64,000 nt of DNA from Gemmatimonadota bacterium (GCA_022823365.1 JAJDXG010000038.1:1-64000), one strand, 5' to 3'. Positions 45,039-53,967 are shown, numbered from the stretch's first letter. Translations and numbers: made by a program. The notes: generated by a model from the letters alone, not told the origin.

Positions 45039-45736
45039 GAGTCGCGGAGGGCCGGGGCCAGGTCGCGCTCGACGGCGTCGAGAGCGGCGCGGGGATCCGG
45101 GGCGCCGGTAACCGCCCGCCCGATGACCAGGTAGTCGGCTCCGGCCTCGCGGGCGCGGCGAGGCGTCGCGACGCGGCGCTGGTCGTGGAGAGACTGCTGC
45201 GGGAGGCGGATCCCGGGAGTGACGACGAGGAGTCCGTTCCCGAAGCGGCGCCTCAGGGCTGCGGCCTCCAGCGGCGACGCCACCACGCCGTCCAGACCGG
45301 CCGCGCGCGCCCCGCCGGCGAGCTGCAGGACGTGGTCCTCGAGCGTCACGCGCGCGCCATCGGCCTGGCGCGGAAGCGAGGATGTCCCCAGGGAGGTGAG
45401 CATCGTCACCCCCAGGAGTCGGGTCCCGTCCTTCGCGGCCTCGGCCGCAGCCTCCATCATGTGCGCTCCTCCCGCAGTGTGCACGGTCACCAGGCGCGCC
45501 CCGATGTCCGAGGCGGCGGCCACGGCGCCCGCCACGGTGCGCGGAATGTCGTGCAGCTTGAGGTCAAGGAACACCTGTTTCTTGCGGTTCCGGAGATGAT
45601 GGACGACCGCGGGACCCTCGCGTGCGAAGAGTTCCAGCCCGACCTTGTAGAAGTTGACTCGCCCCGCCAGCAGATCGACCAGTTCGAGCGCCCGGCCGGC
45701 CGAGGGATAGTCCAAGGCAAGGATGATGCCGCTCAC
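45035..45736 (-). CDS. pyrF: Orotidine 5'-phosphate decarboxylase (GTG start)
   Basis: PyrF makes UMP from OMP. The 233-residue protein has ALDYPSAG at the N-terminus, the catalytic FLDLKLHDIPRTVAGA motif and the phosphate-loop region LVIGRAVTGAPDP. The GTG at 45736 overlaps the pyrD stop as GTGA, a clear coupling; a longer frame upstream runs through pyrD and is not coding. It is the normal short class I form. Confidence 0.95.
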   Translation of the reverse strand: MSGIILALDYPSAGRALELVDLLAGRVNFYKVGLELFAREGPAVVHHLRNRKKQVFLDLKLHDIPRTVAGAVAAASDIGARLVTVHTAGGAHMMEAAAEAAKDGTRLLGVTMLTSLGTSSLPRQADGARVTLEDHVLQLAGGARAAGLDGVVASPLEAAALRRRFGNGLLVVTPGIRLPQQSLHDQRRVATPRRAREAGADYLVIGRAVTGAPDPRAALDAVERDLAPALRDS

Positions 45737-46692
45737 AACGCGCACGCCTCCCGCCTCGCGAAGGGAACCTGTCCCTCGGGCGACCTGACCGCGCCCACCA
45801 GCTCCGCGACCGCGCGGATGTTCCTCCGGCGGCCGTAGGCACTCAGTCCCTGCACGACGCGCTCCGCGCTCCGCGGATCGGCGAAGGTGGCGGTGCCCAC
45901 CTGAACCAGCGACGCCCCGGCTAGCAGATACTGTAGGCAATCGCGGTGCCCGCGGACACCTCCGACGCCGACCAGCGGGGCCCGGACGCAACGGCTCGCC
46001 TGCCACACGGCGTGTACGCCGACCGGGAGCAGGGCCGGACCGCTGAGCCCGCCGCCGCCGGCCCCCAGCCGGGGGCGCCGCGTCTCCGGATCGATCACCA
46101 TTCCGGGCATGGTGTTCACCAGGGTGACTCCGTCGCCGCCGGCAGCCACCGCGGCTTCAGCAGCCGCGCCGACATCGGGCGAATTGGGAGCCAGCTTTAC
46201 CAGGAGCGGTCGGGCGGTGATCCCGCGCACGCGGCCAACCACCTTGGCCAGCATCCCGGTGTCGAGCGCGAACGGCACGCCGCCCAGCGGGACGTTGGGA
46301 CATGAGAGATTCAGTTCGAATCCCAGGAATCCGCCCTCCGGTTCGAGATGTTCGACGATCTCGCAGTAGTCCTGGACCGCATGTCCCGCCACGCTGACGA
46401 AGACCTGCGCGCGCCGCAGCCGCGACGCAAGCCAGGGCAGCTTCTCGGCCTTGACCCGCTCCACCCCGGGATTGGCGAGTCCGATCGAGTTGACCATGAG
46501 GCCAGCGCCCTCGCTGACCCTGGGTCTCGGGTTTCCGGCGCGTGGTTCCAGGGTCACGGACTTGGTGACCAGTCCGCCCAGCCGGTCGAGTTCCACGACT
46601 CCCGCCAGCTCCCTGCCGAAGCCGCAGGTGCCGGACGCAAGCAACACCGGATTCTGGAACCTCGCCCCGAACAGCTCCTGTTCAAGCTGCAC
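45733..46692 (-). CDS. pyrD: Dihydroorotate dehydrogenase, class 1B-like
   Basis: A 319-residue FMN enzyme. The catalytic Cys motif ELNLSCPNVPLGG marks class 1; the FMN-phosphate region is VGVGGVRGHRDCLQYLLAGA and VQVGTATFADP. Class 1B enzymes normally pair with PyrK, which feeds electrons to NAD; no pyrK is near. pyrF follows, overlapping by 4 bases, so the pair form a pyrimidine mini-operon. The start overlaps the upstream TPR lipoprotein by 11 bases. Confidence 0.93.
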   Translation of the reverse strand: MQLEQELFGARFQNPVLLASGTCGFGRELAGVVELDRLGGLVTKSVTLEPRAGNPRPRVSEGAGLMVNSIGLANPGVERVKAEKLPWLASRLRRAQVFVSVAGHAVQDYCEIVEHLEPEGGFLGFELNLSCPNVPLGGVPFALDTGMLAKVVGRVRGITARPLLVKLAPNSPDVGAAAEAAVAAGGDGVTLVNTMPGMVIDPETRRPRLGAGGGGLSGPALLPVGVHAVWQASRCVRAPLVGVGGVRGHRDCLQYLLAGASLVQVGTATFADPRSAERVVQGLSAYGRRRNIRAVAELVGAVRSPEGQVPFARREACAL

Positions 46693-48412
46693 CGGCTTCG
46701 CTCTCCGATGCGGGCCGCCCCGGTCCGGGCGATGGCTCCGCGCGTCGCAAGGTGTCCCTGCGGGGGATCGTGTCCCTGCGGGGGACGGAGTCGGCCGGGA
46801 GGATCGAATCGGTCCGCGGGACGGTATCGGGGGCGAAGAATGCGTCGGTCGAGGTCGCGCCCGCTGCGTTTCTGCGAAGCGAGTCGGCCCTCAGCGAATC
46901 GAGCCGCAACGAGTCCAGCCTCAGCGAATCGAGCAGCAGCGAGTCCCCCGCGGCGATCCGCCGCACCAGTTCCTCGGCGGCCCGGATGCTGTCGAGAGTG
47001 CGCGCGGCTTCCCGCACCGCGACGTCCCGGTTGGCGGCCTCCACGGCGACGCGCTGATGCAGGATCGCCAGAGAAGAGCCGAGGCGGCCCTCGACCATGG
47101 CGTAGTCCGCCGGCCGCGCCTCCGCTCCCCCGGCCGCCCGGACGTAGATGTTGTCGTCCAGCTGATTCAGGCGGGCGGCGAGCGGTTGCCGCTCCTCCGC
47201 ATCGCCGGTCAGCTCGAGCGCCGCCATCAACGCCTTTGCCTCCCAGGCGGAGCCGCGGTCCCGGTCGGCGTACAGGGTAAAGAGCTGAAGGGCCAGGCGC
47301 GGCGATCCGAGGCTGTCGCGCGCAAGCTCGGCCCCCGCGAAGAGCGCGAGGTGGTCGGCTGCCATCGCCGCTCTTTCGACGAAGAGCCCAACGTACTCCA
47401 TGTAGTCGATGAGCCGCACTGCTTCGGAGAGGGCGATGGCCGGGAGCAGGATCGCCCGGACTTCCTCGAGTTGTTCGAGACGATCGACCGAGTTCAGCCG
47501 CCAGCGGGCGAGGGCGATGCGCGCCTCGCGCGCGGTTCTGTCGTCACCGAGGGCCAATTCCCCGGCCACTTCACGGGCCGCGACCGAATCGCCGGCGCGC
47601 GCGAGCAGGCGAGCCCGCTCGAGGCGGACCCGGCCGCGCGCCGCGGGCGCCCACTCGCTGCGTTCGGCCGCGGCCAGCATGGCGGCCGCGGATCCCGCCC
47701 CCCAGAGGACGGAGGCTCGCTCCGCAGCGGCGAGAACGGTATCGGCCCAGGCCTCTCCGGACGCCTGCTCGAGCACGGTCGCCGCACCCGCCCGAGCGCG
47801 CTCGAAGTGGTCGCCGTCCAACCCGCGCACCAGGCGCTCCAGGGCAACCGGGACCCTCAGTTCCCCTGAGGCCGTCTCAGACCGGTCCAGGCCCGCCCAT
47901 CCCTCCTGCGCCCGTCCGGCGTCGAATGCGGCCCGGGCCCGCCAGAGATGCGCCTCTGCGCGCAGCATCGCGTCCGGCACCTCTTCGAGGGCTTCGTCGA
48001 GAAGTCGCATTCCGAGGTCGCGCCGTCCCGTGGCCAGCGCCACGCCGCCGAGGTACACGCGGGCACCCGCGTGCAGGCTCGGGTCGCTCGAAGTCGCCAG
48101 CAGGCGCTCCAGTGCCGCCCGCGAACGTGCCCAGTCCCCGCTGTGGAAGTAGGCGCGGCCCATGATGTAGAGGGCGTCGTCGGCCCAGCGTCCGGATTCG
48201 TTCGACCGATAGCTGCGAGCGGCCTTGTCGATGGCCTCCCGATACGACGAAGCAGCCTCGAGCGGCTGGTCACGCAGGCGGGCGGCCTGGGCATCGTCGA
48301 AGGCGCGGCGCGCATTGTAGAGCGCGTTGAAATACGCACAGCCGACCAACAGGGGCACGCACAGAATCGCGGCCCCGGCGGTCGGCGTCGTCCAGGGCGC
48401 GCTCCCCCTCAC
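46682..48412 (-). CDS. Large TPR-type lipoprotein with Asp-Ser-Leu repeats at the C-terminus
   Basis: A 576-residue protein. The N-terminus has a clean lipobox LVGC (Cys25). Alpha-helical repeats follow (SYREAIDKAARSYRSNESGR, ALYIMGRAYFHSGDWARSRA), as in TPR scaffolds. The last 90 residues change character: five copies of a DSLRL-like pentapeptide and then five of a DTVPRT-like hexapeptide. The GTG start at 48412 overlaps the smpB stop as GTGA. Function unknown; the lipobox and TPR point to an outer-membrane or periplasmic scaffold. Confidence 0.8.
   Translation of the reverse strand: MRGSAPWTTPTAGAAILCVPLLVGCAYFNALYNARRAFDDAQAARLRDQPLEAASSYREAIDKAARSYRSNESGRWADDALYIMGRAYFHSGDWARSRAALERLLATSSDPSLHAGARVYLGGVALATGRRDLGMRLLDEALEEVPDAMLRAEAHLWRARAAFDAGRAQEGWAGLDRSETASGELRVPVALERLVRGLDGDHFERARAGAATVLEQASGEAWADTVLAAAERASVLWGAGSAAAMLAAAERSEWAPAARGRVRLERARLLARAGDSVAAREVAGELALGDDRTAREARIALARWRLNSVDRLEQLEEVRAILLPAIALSEAVRLIDYMEYVGLFVERAAMAADHLALFAGAELARDSLGSPRLALQLFTLYADRDRGSAWEAKALMAALELTGDAEERQPLAARLNQLDDNIYVRAAGGAEARPADYAMVEGRLGSSLAILHQRVAVEAANRDVAVREAARTLDSIRAAEELVRRIAAGDSLLLDSLRLDSLRLDSLRADSLRRNAAGATSTDAFFAPDTVPRTDSILPADSVPRRDTIPRRDTLRRAEPSPGPGRPASESEAGAA
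46742..46828. repeat. 18-base tandem repeat region coding hexapeptides
   Basis: On the minus strand this part codes for DTVPRT, DSILPA, DSVPRR, DTIPRR and DTLRR. At the DNA level GTGTCCCTGCGGGGGA is repeated exactly at 46752-46767 and 46770-46785. The repeat has a period of 18 bases. Confidence 0.75.
46871..46945. repeat. 15-base tandem repeat region coding DSLRL pentapeptides
   Basis: Five units of 15 bases code for DSLLL, DSLRL, DSLRL, DSLRA and DSLRR in the lipoprotein C-terminus. Units differ at the third codon position, so the amino-acid pattern seems to be kept by selection. Confidence 0.8.
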
Positions 48413-48888
48413 CGGCCTCCCCTCATCGCTCGCCGGGCCTCCCGCTCCTGGGTCCGGCGCCGCAGCTTTTCCCTCTTGTCGTACAGCTTGCGGCCCCGCG
48501 CGAGGGCCAGCGTCAGCTTCGCGTACCCGCGGCGCATGTAGAGGTCCAGGGGAATCAGCGTCAGCCCCTTCTCCTCGACCCGGCCGATCAGACGCCGGAT
48601 CTCTGCGCGCTTCAGGAGGAGCTTGCGTGGGCGCTCCGGGTCGGAATTCCAGTGAGTTGCCGGCTCGTACGGGCTGATGTGCAGGTTGTGGAGCCACACT
48701 TCGGTGCCCTCCAGGCGGGCAAAGGCGTCCTTGAACCCCACCTTTCCGGCGCGCACGGATTTGACTTCCGGTCCCTTGAGCACCAGCCCGGCTTCGAGCG
48801 TTTCGATCACCTCGTATTCGTGCCGGGCCTTTCGGTTGCGGGAGATCAGGAGCCGGCCCGGAGGCCCCGCGTCGCCTGCCCCCACCAC
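48409..48888 (-). CDS. smpB: SsrA-binding protein SmpB (GTG start)
   Basis: SmpB brings tmRNA to stalled ribosomes. The 159-residue protein has RKARHEYEVIETLEAGLVLK, GPEVKSVRAGKVGFKDAF and the C-terminal LALARGRKLYDKREKLRRRT tail that enters the decoding centre. It starts at tandem GTGs (48888, 48885) with no clear Shine-Dalgarno. No tmRNA gene was recognised in the window. Confidence 0.95.
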   Translation of the reverse strand: MVGAGDAGPPGRLLISRNRKARHEYEVIETLEAGLVLKGPEVKSVRAGKVGFKDAFARLEGTEVWLHNLHISPYEPATHWNSDPERPRKLLLKRAEIRRLIGRVEEKGLTLIPLDLYMRRGYAKLTLALARGRKLYDKREKLRRRTQEREARRAMRGGR

Positions 48889-48903
48889 GTGTCGCGCGCC
48901 AGG

Positions 48904-49560
48904 CTAGTAGATGAGGACCGGCGTGCCAACGTCGATCAGGTAGTAGAGTTCGCGGGCCGCCTCGTTGGTCAGGCGAATGCACCCGTGGGAGATGCGCCGC
49001 CGCTCCGGGTCGGGGTCGAGCACCAGCTCGGGCCGGTGGGTGCCGTGAATCGCAATGCCGTCACCCAGATAGATGGCAGTGGTGCCCAGCGCCCCCGGGA
49101 TGGAACGGGACGGATGCTGCCGCGGGGGAACCGGAACTCCCCTTTCGACGAAGTGCCAGTCGGGAGCGATCCAGACCGGGTTCTTTTCCTTGTACCGGAC
49201 CCTCATGATCCCGCGGGGCGTGGAGAAGTGCCACTTCTGGCCGGCGCCGTTCAGGTTGAACCCGGTCCCGGTGCCGACGGGCGCCGACCAGATCGCGCGC
49301 TCCCCCTCCATGACGAAGAGCCGGTTCTCGACAAGGTGAACGACGACGTAGCGCTCATGGGAGGGAAGGAACGACGTTCCCACGGCCACGTCGCGCGCCA
49401 GCATCCTCGAACGGTCCGTAACCAGCGGGTAGCCGTCGAATGCCTGGGCCCGCGCCGCCGCGGGCGCGAGGAGACCGATCAGCAGCACCGCGCCTCGCAG
49501 CCACACCGCGGCGGCGGCGTCAGTCCAAAGGTGGCGCCAGCTCGTCCCCGGCATCGTCAT
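48904..49560 (-). CDS. L,D-transpeptidase (YkuD domain)
   Basis: A 218-residue exported enzyme. The signal sequence ends APAAARA before QAFDGYP. The YkuD catalytic motif is complete: the His in AIHGTH and the SHGCIRLTNEAA with the active Cys. These enzymes form 3-3 crosslinks in peptidoglycan or attach lipoproteins to it. Start at ATG 49560 with GGGGAA just before; an ATG at 49554 is an alternative. It overlaps the ytxH-like gene by 41 bases. Confidence 0.9.
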   Translation of the reverse strand: MTMPGTSWRHLWTDAAAAVWLRGAVLLIGLLAPAAARAQAFDGYPLVTDRSRMLARDVAVGTSFLPSHERYVVVHLVENRLFVMEGERAIWSAPVGTGTGFNLNGAGQKWHFSTPRGIMRVRYKEKNPVWIAPDWHFVERGVPVPPRQHPSRSIPGALGTTAIYLGDGIAIHGTHRPELVLDPDPERRRISHGCIRLTNEAARELYYLIDVGTPVLIY

Positions 49561-49981
49561 CGTGTTCCCCGTTTTCCTGCGCTCCGGCGTCGTGGACGAC
49601 TTGCCGGGCGGCATCGCTCGCAGCCCGATAGGCAGCCTTGGAGGTCTCGATCCTGTCCTGCAGCTCGGCGCGCGCGTCCAGCGCCGCCTGGCGACCCGCG
49701 TCCACCGCCCCCCTCACCGACTCGATCTGTTCCCGGACTTGTTCGCCGGCTCGCCCCAGCCTCTCCTCGAGGCCCTCCTGGGCCGCGCGCACCCGCTCCT
49801 GTGCAACATCCCTGAACTCAAGCGCCCGGGCCTTCAACTGCTCCTGGGTCTCCTTGCCGGAGCGGGGCGCGAAAAGCAGCGCGAGTCCGGCACCGACGAC
49901 GGCACCGAGCAGAAAGGCACCCGTGTTCGATCCGCCGTCGCGCTCGATTACGACGAGCGGTCCGTCTTCTCCCTGAGCCAT
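49520..49981 (-). CDS. YtxH domain-containing protein
   Basis: A 153-residue protein with the YtxH core: a glycine-rich membrane segment (GAFLLGAVVGAGLALLFAPR) followed by SGKETQEQLKARALEFRDVA and a long helical, charged tail. The family is small and linked to stress in Bacillus, but its function is not known. The tail ends in an acidic stretch (ENGEHDDDAGDELAPPLD). It overlaps the L,D-transpeptidase gene downstream. Confidence 0.85.
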   Translation of the reverse strand: MAQGEDGPLVVIERDGGSNTGAFLLGAVVGAGLALLFAPRSGKETQEQLKARALEFRDVAQERVRAAQEGLEERLGRAGEQVREQIESVRGAVDAGRQAALDARAELQDRIETSKAAYRAASDAARQVVHDAGAQENGEHDDDAGDELAPPLD

Positions 49982-50111
49982 CCCGCTTCCCCATGATATA
50001 CGCGGCAGCCGCCGCGGCCGGCTGCAACTGTTCCATCCTGATACAAACTAGGGTTTCCCGGGGGGGATGCCTACCCTGCGCACCGGCGTCCCTCCCCGGT
50101 TCCCTGTTTTC

Positions 50112-51503
50112 CTACACCCGCCAGGGGTGATTGGCTTCCTCCATGCGAGGAGGATGGTAGCCCGGACGGCCCAGGAGCCCGTGCACATACCGTTTGCCCA
50201 ACTCCACGCCCGGCTGGGTGAGCGGGTCCACGCCGTAGAGGTATCCGGCGTACACGGCCGCGGCCTGGAAGAGCAGGATGAGTTCGCCCAGCGCCTCGGC
50301 ATCGAGCGTTGCCAGCCGAACGGTGAGGTTGGGTCTGCTGCGCGTTCGAAGCGCGGCCGCGGTCGCGGCGTGCTCGACGGCGATCAGATGGTTGAGCGTG
50401 TGACCCTCGGGGAACTCGAGGGCGGGCAGCGAAGCGGGCGCCTTGCCGATCGGGACCGGATCGTCGGCCGCGTCGACGGTGACGAAGCACACCACCTTGT
50501 CCGCAGGCCCCTCCATGAAGAGCTGCAGCAGCGAGTGCTGGTCGGTTGCCCCGGCTGCCGGGAGGGGTGTGGGCCCGGTGCCCGCGGGCCGGCCGCCGAG
50601 CCCCGCCGCCTTTCCGAGCGACTCGCCCCACAGCTGCTGCACCCAGAGAGCGAAGGAGCGGAGCCGGTCGCAGTAGGGCATGAACACGTGCACGCGCTGC
50701 CCGCACTCGACATCGGCGCGGTACATGAGGGTCGCGACCACGCCCGCCGGATTCCGGGTCAGCTCGTCCGTCCGGCAGCGCCTCTCCATGCGCGCCGCGC
50801 CCCGAAGCACCGCCGTCACGTCCAGGCCGGCGGCCGCTGCGGGGAACAGGCCGACGGCCGAAAGAACCGAGAAACGGCCCCCCACGTTGTCCGGGACCGG
50901 AAGGGTGGGGATGCCGGCGGCCTCCGCCAGAGCGCGGAGCGGCCCCCGTTCGGGATCCGTGGTGAAGAGAAGATGCTCTCGCGCCCGATCCCGGCCGACT
51001 TTGCGCGCGAGTCGGTCGGCCACCACCAGATACTGGGCCAGCGTCTCGGTCGTCGAGCCCGATTTGCTGACCACGTTGAAGAACGTCCTGCGCATGTCGA
51101 GGCGGTCCAGCAAGGTGCCGACCGAGTGCGGATCGATGTTGTCCGCCACGTGGAGACGCGGGTGGGGCCCGCCGGCGCCACTCGCACCAAGGGTGGCATC
51201 CCCGGCGCCGAGTGCGTCCCGCAGGGTGCGGGTTCCCAGCGCCGACCCGCCGATTCCGAGGACCACGAAGTCGTCGAAGCGTCCCCGCAGCCCGGCTGCC
51301 ACGCGACGGATGTGGGCCGTGGACTGCGCGGCGCCCGGCAGGTCGAGGAAGCCCATGCTCCCGCTCCGGCGCGCCCGTTCGACATCCCGGTGCGCCACGC
51401 GAAAGCGGGAACCCAGGTCGCCGGTGAGCCGTTCGGGATCGACACCATCCTCGTCCCGGTCGATGGCGAGGAGGTTCCGGTAGTCGACGGTGAGGGCGCT
51501 CAT
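50112..51503 (-). CDS. pgi: Glucose-6-phosphate isomerase
   Basis: A 463-residue PGI of the shorter type. Visible motifs are LGIGGSALGTRTLRDAL, SKSGSTTETLAQY (phosphate site), NVGGRFSVLSAVGLFP and ATDQHSLLQLF. It interconverts glucose-6-P and fructose-6-P. The ATG at 51503 overlaps the upstream MBL-gene stop as ATGA. With pyk two genes upstream, this is a small sugar-metabolism group. Confidence 0.95.
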   Translation of the reverse strand: MSALTVDYRNLLAIDRDEDGVDPERLTGDLGSRFRVAHRDVERARRSGSMGFLDLPGAAQSTAHIRRVAAGLRGRFDDFVVLGIGGSALGTRTLRDALGAGDATLGASGAGGPHPRLHVADNIDPHSVGTLLDRLDMRRTFFNVVSKSGSTTETLAQYLVVADRLARKVGRDRAREHLLFTTDPERGPLRALAEAAGIPTLPVPDNVGGRFSVLSAVGLFPAAAAGLDVTAVLRGAARMERRCRTDELTRNPAGVVATLMYRADVECGQRVHVFMPYCDRLRSFALWVQQLWGESLGKAAGLGGRPAGTGPTPLPAAGATDQHSLLQLFMEGPADKVVCFVTVDAADDPVPIGKAPASLPALEFPEGHTLNHLIAVEHAATAAALRTRSRPNLTVRLATLDAEALGELILLFQAAAVYAGYLYGVDPLTQPGVELGKRYVHGLLGRPGYHPPRMEEANHPWRV

Positions 51504-52333
51504 CCGCGTTCCGCCGGCGACGGAGACCGCCGGGACCCCGCGCACCCGTCTTCCACCTTCAGGGTGAGGCCGTCGAAGGCGGGCCGGATGTCTTCCGGGA
51601 GGCGCCGGCACAGGTCGTCGTGCCGCACCCGGTGGGTGAGGTGGGTGAGATAGGTCCTCCGGGCACCGACCGCCCGCGCCGCGGCGACCGCTTCCTCGAT
51701 GTTGAAATGGGTGGGATGGGGATCCCCGTACCACAGCGCGTTGAGCACCAGCAGATCCGCCCCCCTGAGCCCTTCCAGCGTCGCCCGCGGAAGTTGCTTG
51801 GCATCGGTCACATACCCGAGGCCCCCGACGCGGAAGCCGTAGGAGCGGACCCCGCCGTGGGGTACTCCGAGCGGGAGAAACACGCGGTCCAGGATGTCCA
51901 CCCGCCGTCCCTCCCGGAAGGTGAAGACATCGAGTTCCGGGAGGAAGATTCCGTCCGAGGGCCGGGGTCGCGCGTCGAAGATGTACGGAAAGCGGCGGCG
52001 CAACTGGCGGGCGACCGACCGGTGCATCCAGGCGCTGATCCTCGCACCGTGGAGCGCCGTGAACACCCGCAGATCGTCGATGCCGTGGATGTGATCGGCG
52101 TGGGCGTGCGTGAACCACACCGCGTCCAGGGAGGATACGCCCTCGCGGAGAAGCTGGAGTCTGAGCTCCGGGGGAGTGTCGACGAGCAGACGGCGGTTCC
52201 CGAAGCGAAGCAGGGCGCCGTGCCGCGTGCGCTTGTCGCGGGGATCGCTCGAGGTGCAGGTGTCGCATCGACATCCGACGACCGGCACGCCGTAGGAGGT
52301 GCCGGTGCCCAGGAAGGTCAGCGAAAACGACAC
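51500..52333 (-). CDS. MBL-fold metallohydrolase, PhnP-like (GTG start)
   Basis: A 277-residue metallo-beta-lactamase fold protein. The start is TFLGTGTSYGVPVVGCRCDT, and the metal motif THAHADHIHGIDDL (HxHxDH), then GYVTDAKQLP and THFNIEEAVAAA are visible. PhnP-type members cleave cyclic phosphodiesters; the N-terminal cysteines (CRCDTC) also fit PhnP, which holds a structural zinc. The GTG at 52333 follows AGGAG by 4 bases, overlapping the pyk stop; substrate is unknown. Confidence 0.82.
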   Translation of the reverse strand: MSFSLTFLGTGTSYGVPVVGCRCDTCTSSDPRDKRTRHGALLRFGNRRLLVDTPPELRLQLLREGVSSLDAVWFTHAHADHIHGIDDLRVFTALHGARISAWMHRSVARQLRRRFPYIFDARPRPSDGIFLPELDVFTFREGRRVDILDRVFLPLGVPHGGVRSYGFRVGGLGYVTDAKQLPRATLEGLRGADLLVLNALWYGDPHPTHFNIEEAVAAARAVGARRTYLTHLTHRVRHDDLCRRLPEDIRPAFDGLTLKVEDGCAGSRRSPSPAERG

Positions 52334-52340
52334 GGGGCTC

Positions 52341-53759
52341 CTAGAGCTGTTCCACGCGCATGGTGTTGGTCGACCCACTCTCGTGGAAGGGGAATCCCGC
52401 GGTCACCACGACCGAATCTCCCGGCTTGCCGACTCCCGCGCGCACGACCGCTTGTTTGCCGTAGGCGGAGAGCGCGGGGTAGCTGACCGGCACGTCGGTG
52501 GCGAGCGTCGGCCACACGCCCCACACCGGCGCGAGCTGGCGGAAGGTTCGCGGCTCCGTGCACACGGCGAAGATCGGGACCGGCGGACGGTACGATGAGA
52601 CCAGGCGCGCGGAGAAGCCGCTGCTGGTGATCACGATCAGCGCGGGAGCATCCAGCTGTCGCACAGCGTCCACCGTACACGACGCGACCGCGTGTTCGCG
52701 GCGGGTCGCGCCCCCTCGCTGCCAGTTGTCGGGGCGCGGGAGGTAGCGCGGACCCTGGGCCAGCACGCCGGAACCCTCGATCTCGCGGATGATGCGCACC
52801 ATCGCCCGCGCGGCGTGCAGCGGGTACTCCCCGACCGCGGTTTCGCCGGAGAGCATCACGGCGTCGGTGCCGTCCAGCACCGCGTTGGCGACGTCGGAGG
52901 CTTCGGCGCGCGTCGGGCGCGGGCTCTGGACCATCGAATCGAGCATCTGGGTCGCGATGATCACCGGCCGGCCCGAGTAGTTGGCCAGCTGGACGATGCG
53001 CTTCTGTGCCAGCGGCACCTGCTCGAAGGGCACCTCCACGCCGAGGTCGCCCCGCGCGACCATGACCGCGTCCGTTGCCTTCACGATCTCCTCGATCGAC
53101 GCCAGGGCGCGCACCAGTTCGACCTTCGCCACCACGAGCGCGCGGCCCGCGACCCTCTCCTTCAACTCCTCGATATCCGCACCTCCCCGGACGAACGACA
53201 GGCCCACGTATTCCACGCCGGCCTCCAGGGCGAAGTCGAGGTCGTCCAGATCCCGCTCGGTGAGCGAGGGAGTGCTCAGGTTGGCACCGGGCACGTTCAT
53301 GCCCTTGAAGCTCTTCAGCAGGCCGCCGGTTTCCACCAGGAAGCGGGCCTTGCCCCCGTCCTTGCCTACGCAGCGCATCTCGAGCAGGCCATCGTCCAGG
53401 AGAACCCGGTCCCCGACAACGACGTCGTCCGCAAGGTGCCGGTAGGTCGTCGGGATCTCCCCGGCCTCCATGGTCTCCTCGGGGGCGATGACCACCTCCT
53501 GGCCCTCGGCCAGAAAGAGTGGCGACTCGAGCCGGCCCACGCGGATCTTGGGCCCCCCCAGGTCCACGAGAATCGATACCGGCGTGCCCGCCTCATCGGC
53601 CGCGCGCCGGATCAGGGCTACCGCCTCAAGGTGATCCTCACGGAGGCCGTGGGACATGTTCAGGCGCGCCATGGTCATGCCCGAATCGACCAGATCGCGG
53701 ACCACCCCGGCCGAAAACGTGGCCGGACCCATCGTGCACACCAACTTGGTTCTCAGCAT
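52341..53759 (-). CDS. pyk: Pyruvate kinase
   Basis: A 472-residue enzyme making pyruvate and ATP. Motifs: TKLVCTMGPATFS, MARLNMSHG, LVDLGGPKIRVG, MVARGDLGVEVPFEQVPLAQ and the ADP-domain part DAVMLSGETAVGEYPLHAAR. The C-terminal domain ends near ESGSTNTMRVEQL. Start: ATG 53759 with GGGAA close by; an in-frame GTG at 53777 is an alternative. It opens the minus run and faces rnd. Confidence 0.96.
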   Translation of the reverse strand: MLRTKLVCTMGPATFSAGVVRDLVDSGMTMARLNMSHGLREDHLEAVALIRRAADEAGTPVSILVDLGGPKIRVGRLESPLFLAEGQEVVIAPEETMEAGEIPTTYRHLADDVVVGDRVLLDDGLLEMRCVGKDGGKARFLVETGGLLKSFKGMNVPGANLSTPSLTERDLDDLDFALEAGVEYVGLSFVRGGADIEELKERVAGRALVVAKVELVRALASIEEIVKATDAVMVARGDLGVEVPFEQVPLAQKRIVQLANYSGRPVIIATQMLDSMVQSPRPTRAEASDVANAVLDGTDAVMLSGETAVGEYPLHAARAMVRIIREIEGSGVLAQGPRYLPRPDNWQRGGATRREHAVASCTVDAVRQLDAPALIVITSSGFSARLVSSYRPPVPIFAVCTEPRTFRQLAPVWGVWPTLATDVPVSYPALSAYGKQAVVRAGVGKPGDSVVVTAGFPFHESGSTNTMRVEQL

Positions 53760-53784
53760 CGGATTCCCACTTCCCACCGCTGTA

Positions 53785-53802
53785 GCGCCGGCAGGCCGGC
53801 GC
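53785..53802 (-). promoter_or_regulatory. Hairpin in the pyk leader
   Basis: GCGCCGGC-AG-GCCGGCGC (plus orientation) is a perfect 8-bp inverted repeat 26 bases upstream of the pyk ATG, in the likely 5' untranslated region. No T-tract, so an RNA stabiliser or attenuator is possible. Confidence 0.35.
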
Positions 53803-53836
53803 CCAATTAGCCGTTTTCGATGTATGGAGCGCCGTT

Positions 53837-53865
53837 ATTCTAGTCTGGTTCGGCCGAAATCACAG
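53837..53865 (-). promoter_or_regulatory. Promoter candidate for pyk
   Basis: On the minus strand, -10 TAGAAT (53842-53837) is preceded after 17 bases by a weak -35 CTGTGA (53865-53860). It is in the divergent pyk-rnd gap, the only place upstream of pyk where such a sequence is seen. Confidence 0.4.
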
Positions 53866-53967
53866 TGACCGGTCCCATCCCGGGTCCGCGCACGCTGCGG
53901 GGTCGTCCGGGCCCTCCGGCAGCCGGGCTCTCGCGCAGGACCGGAAGATGGGCCACCTTTCGCGCCC

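Noticed and set aside
48889-48903. tmRNA gene next to smpB
   Set aside because: The flanking gaps are too short and no tmRNA-like ends were seen.
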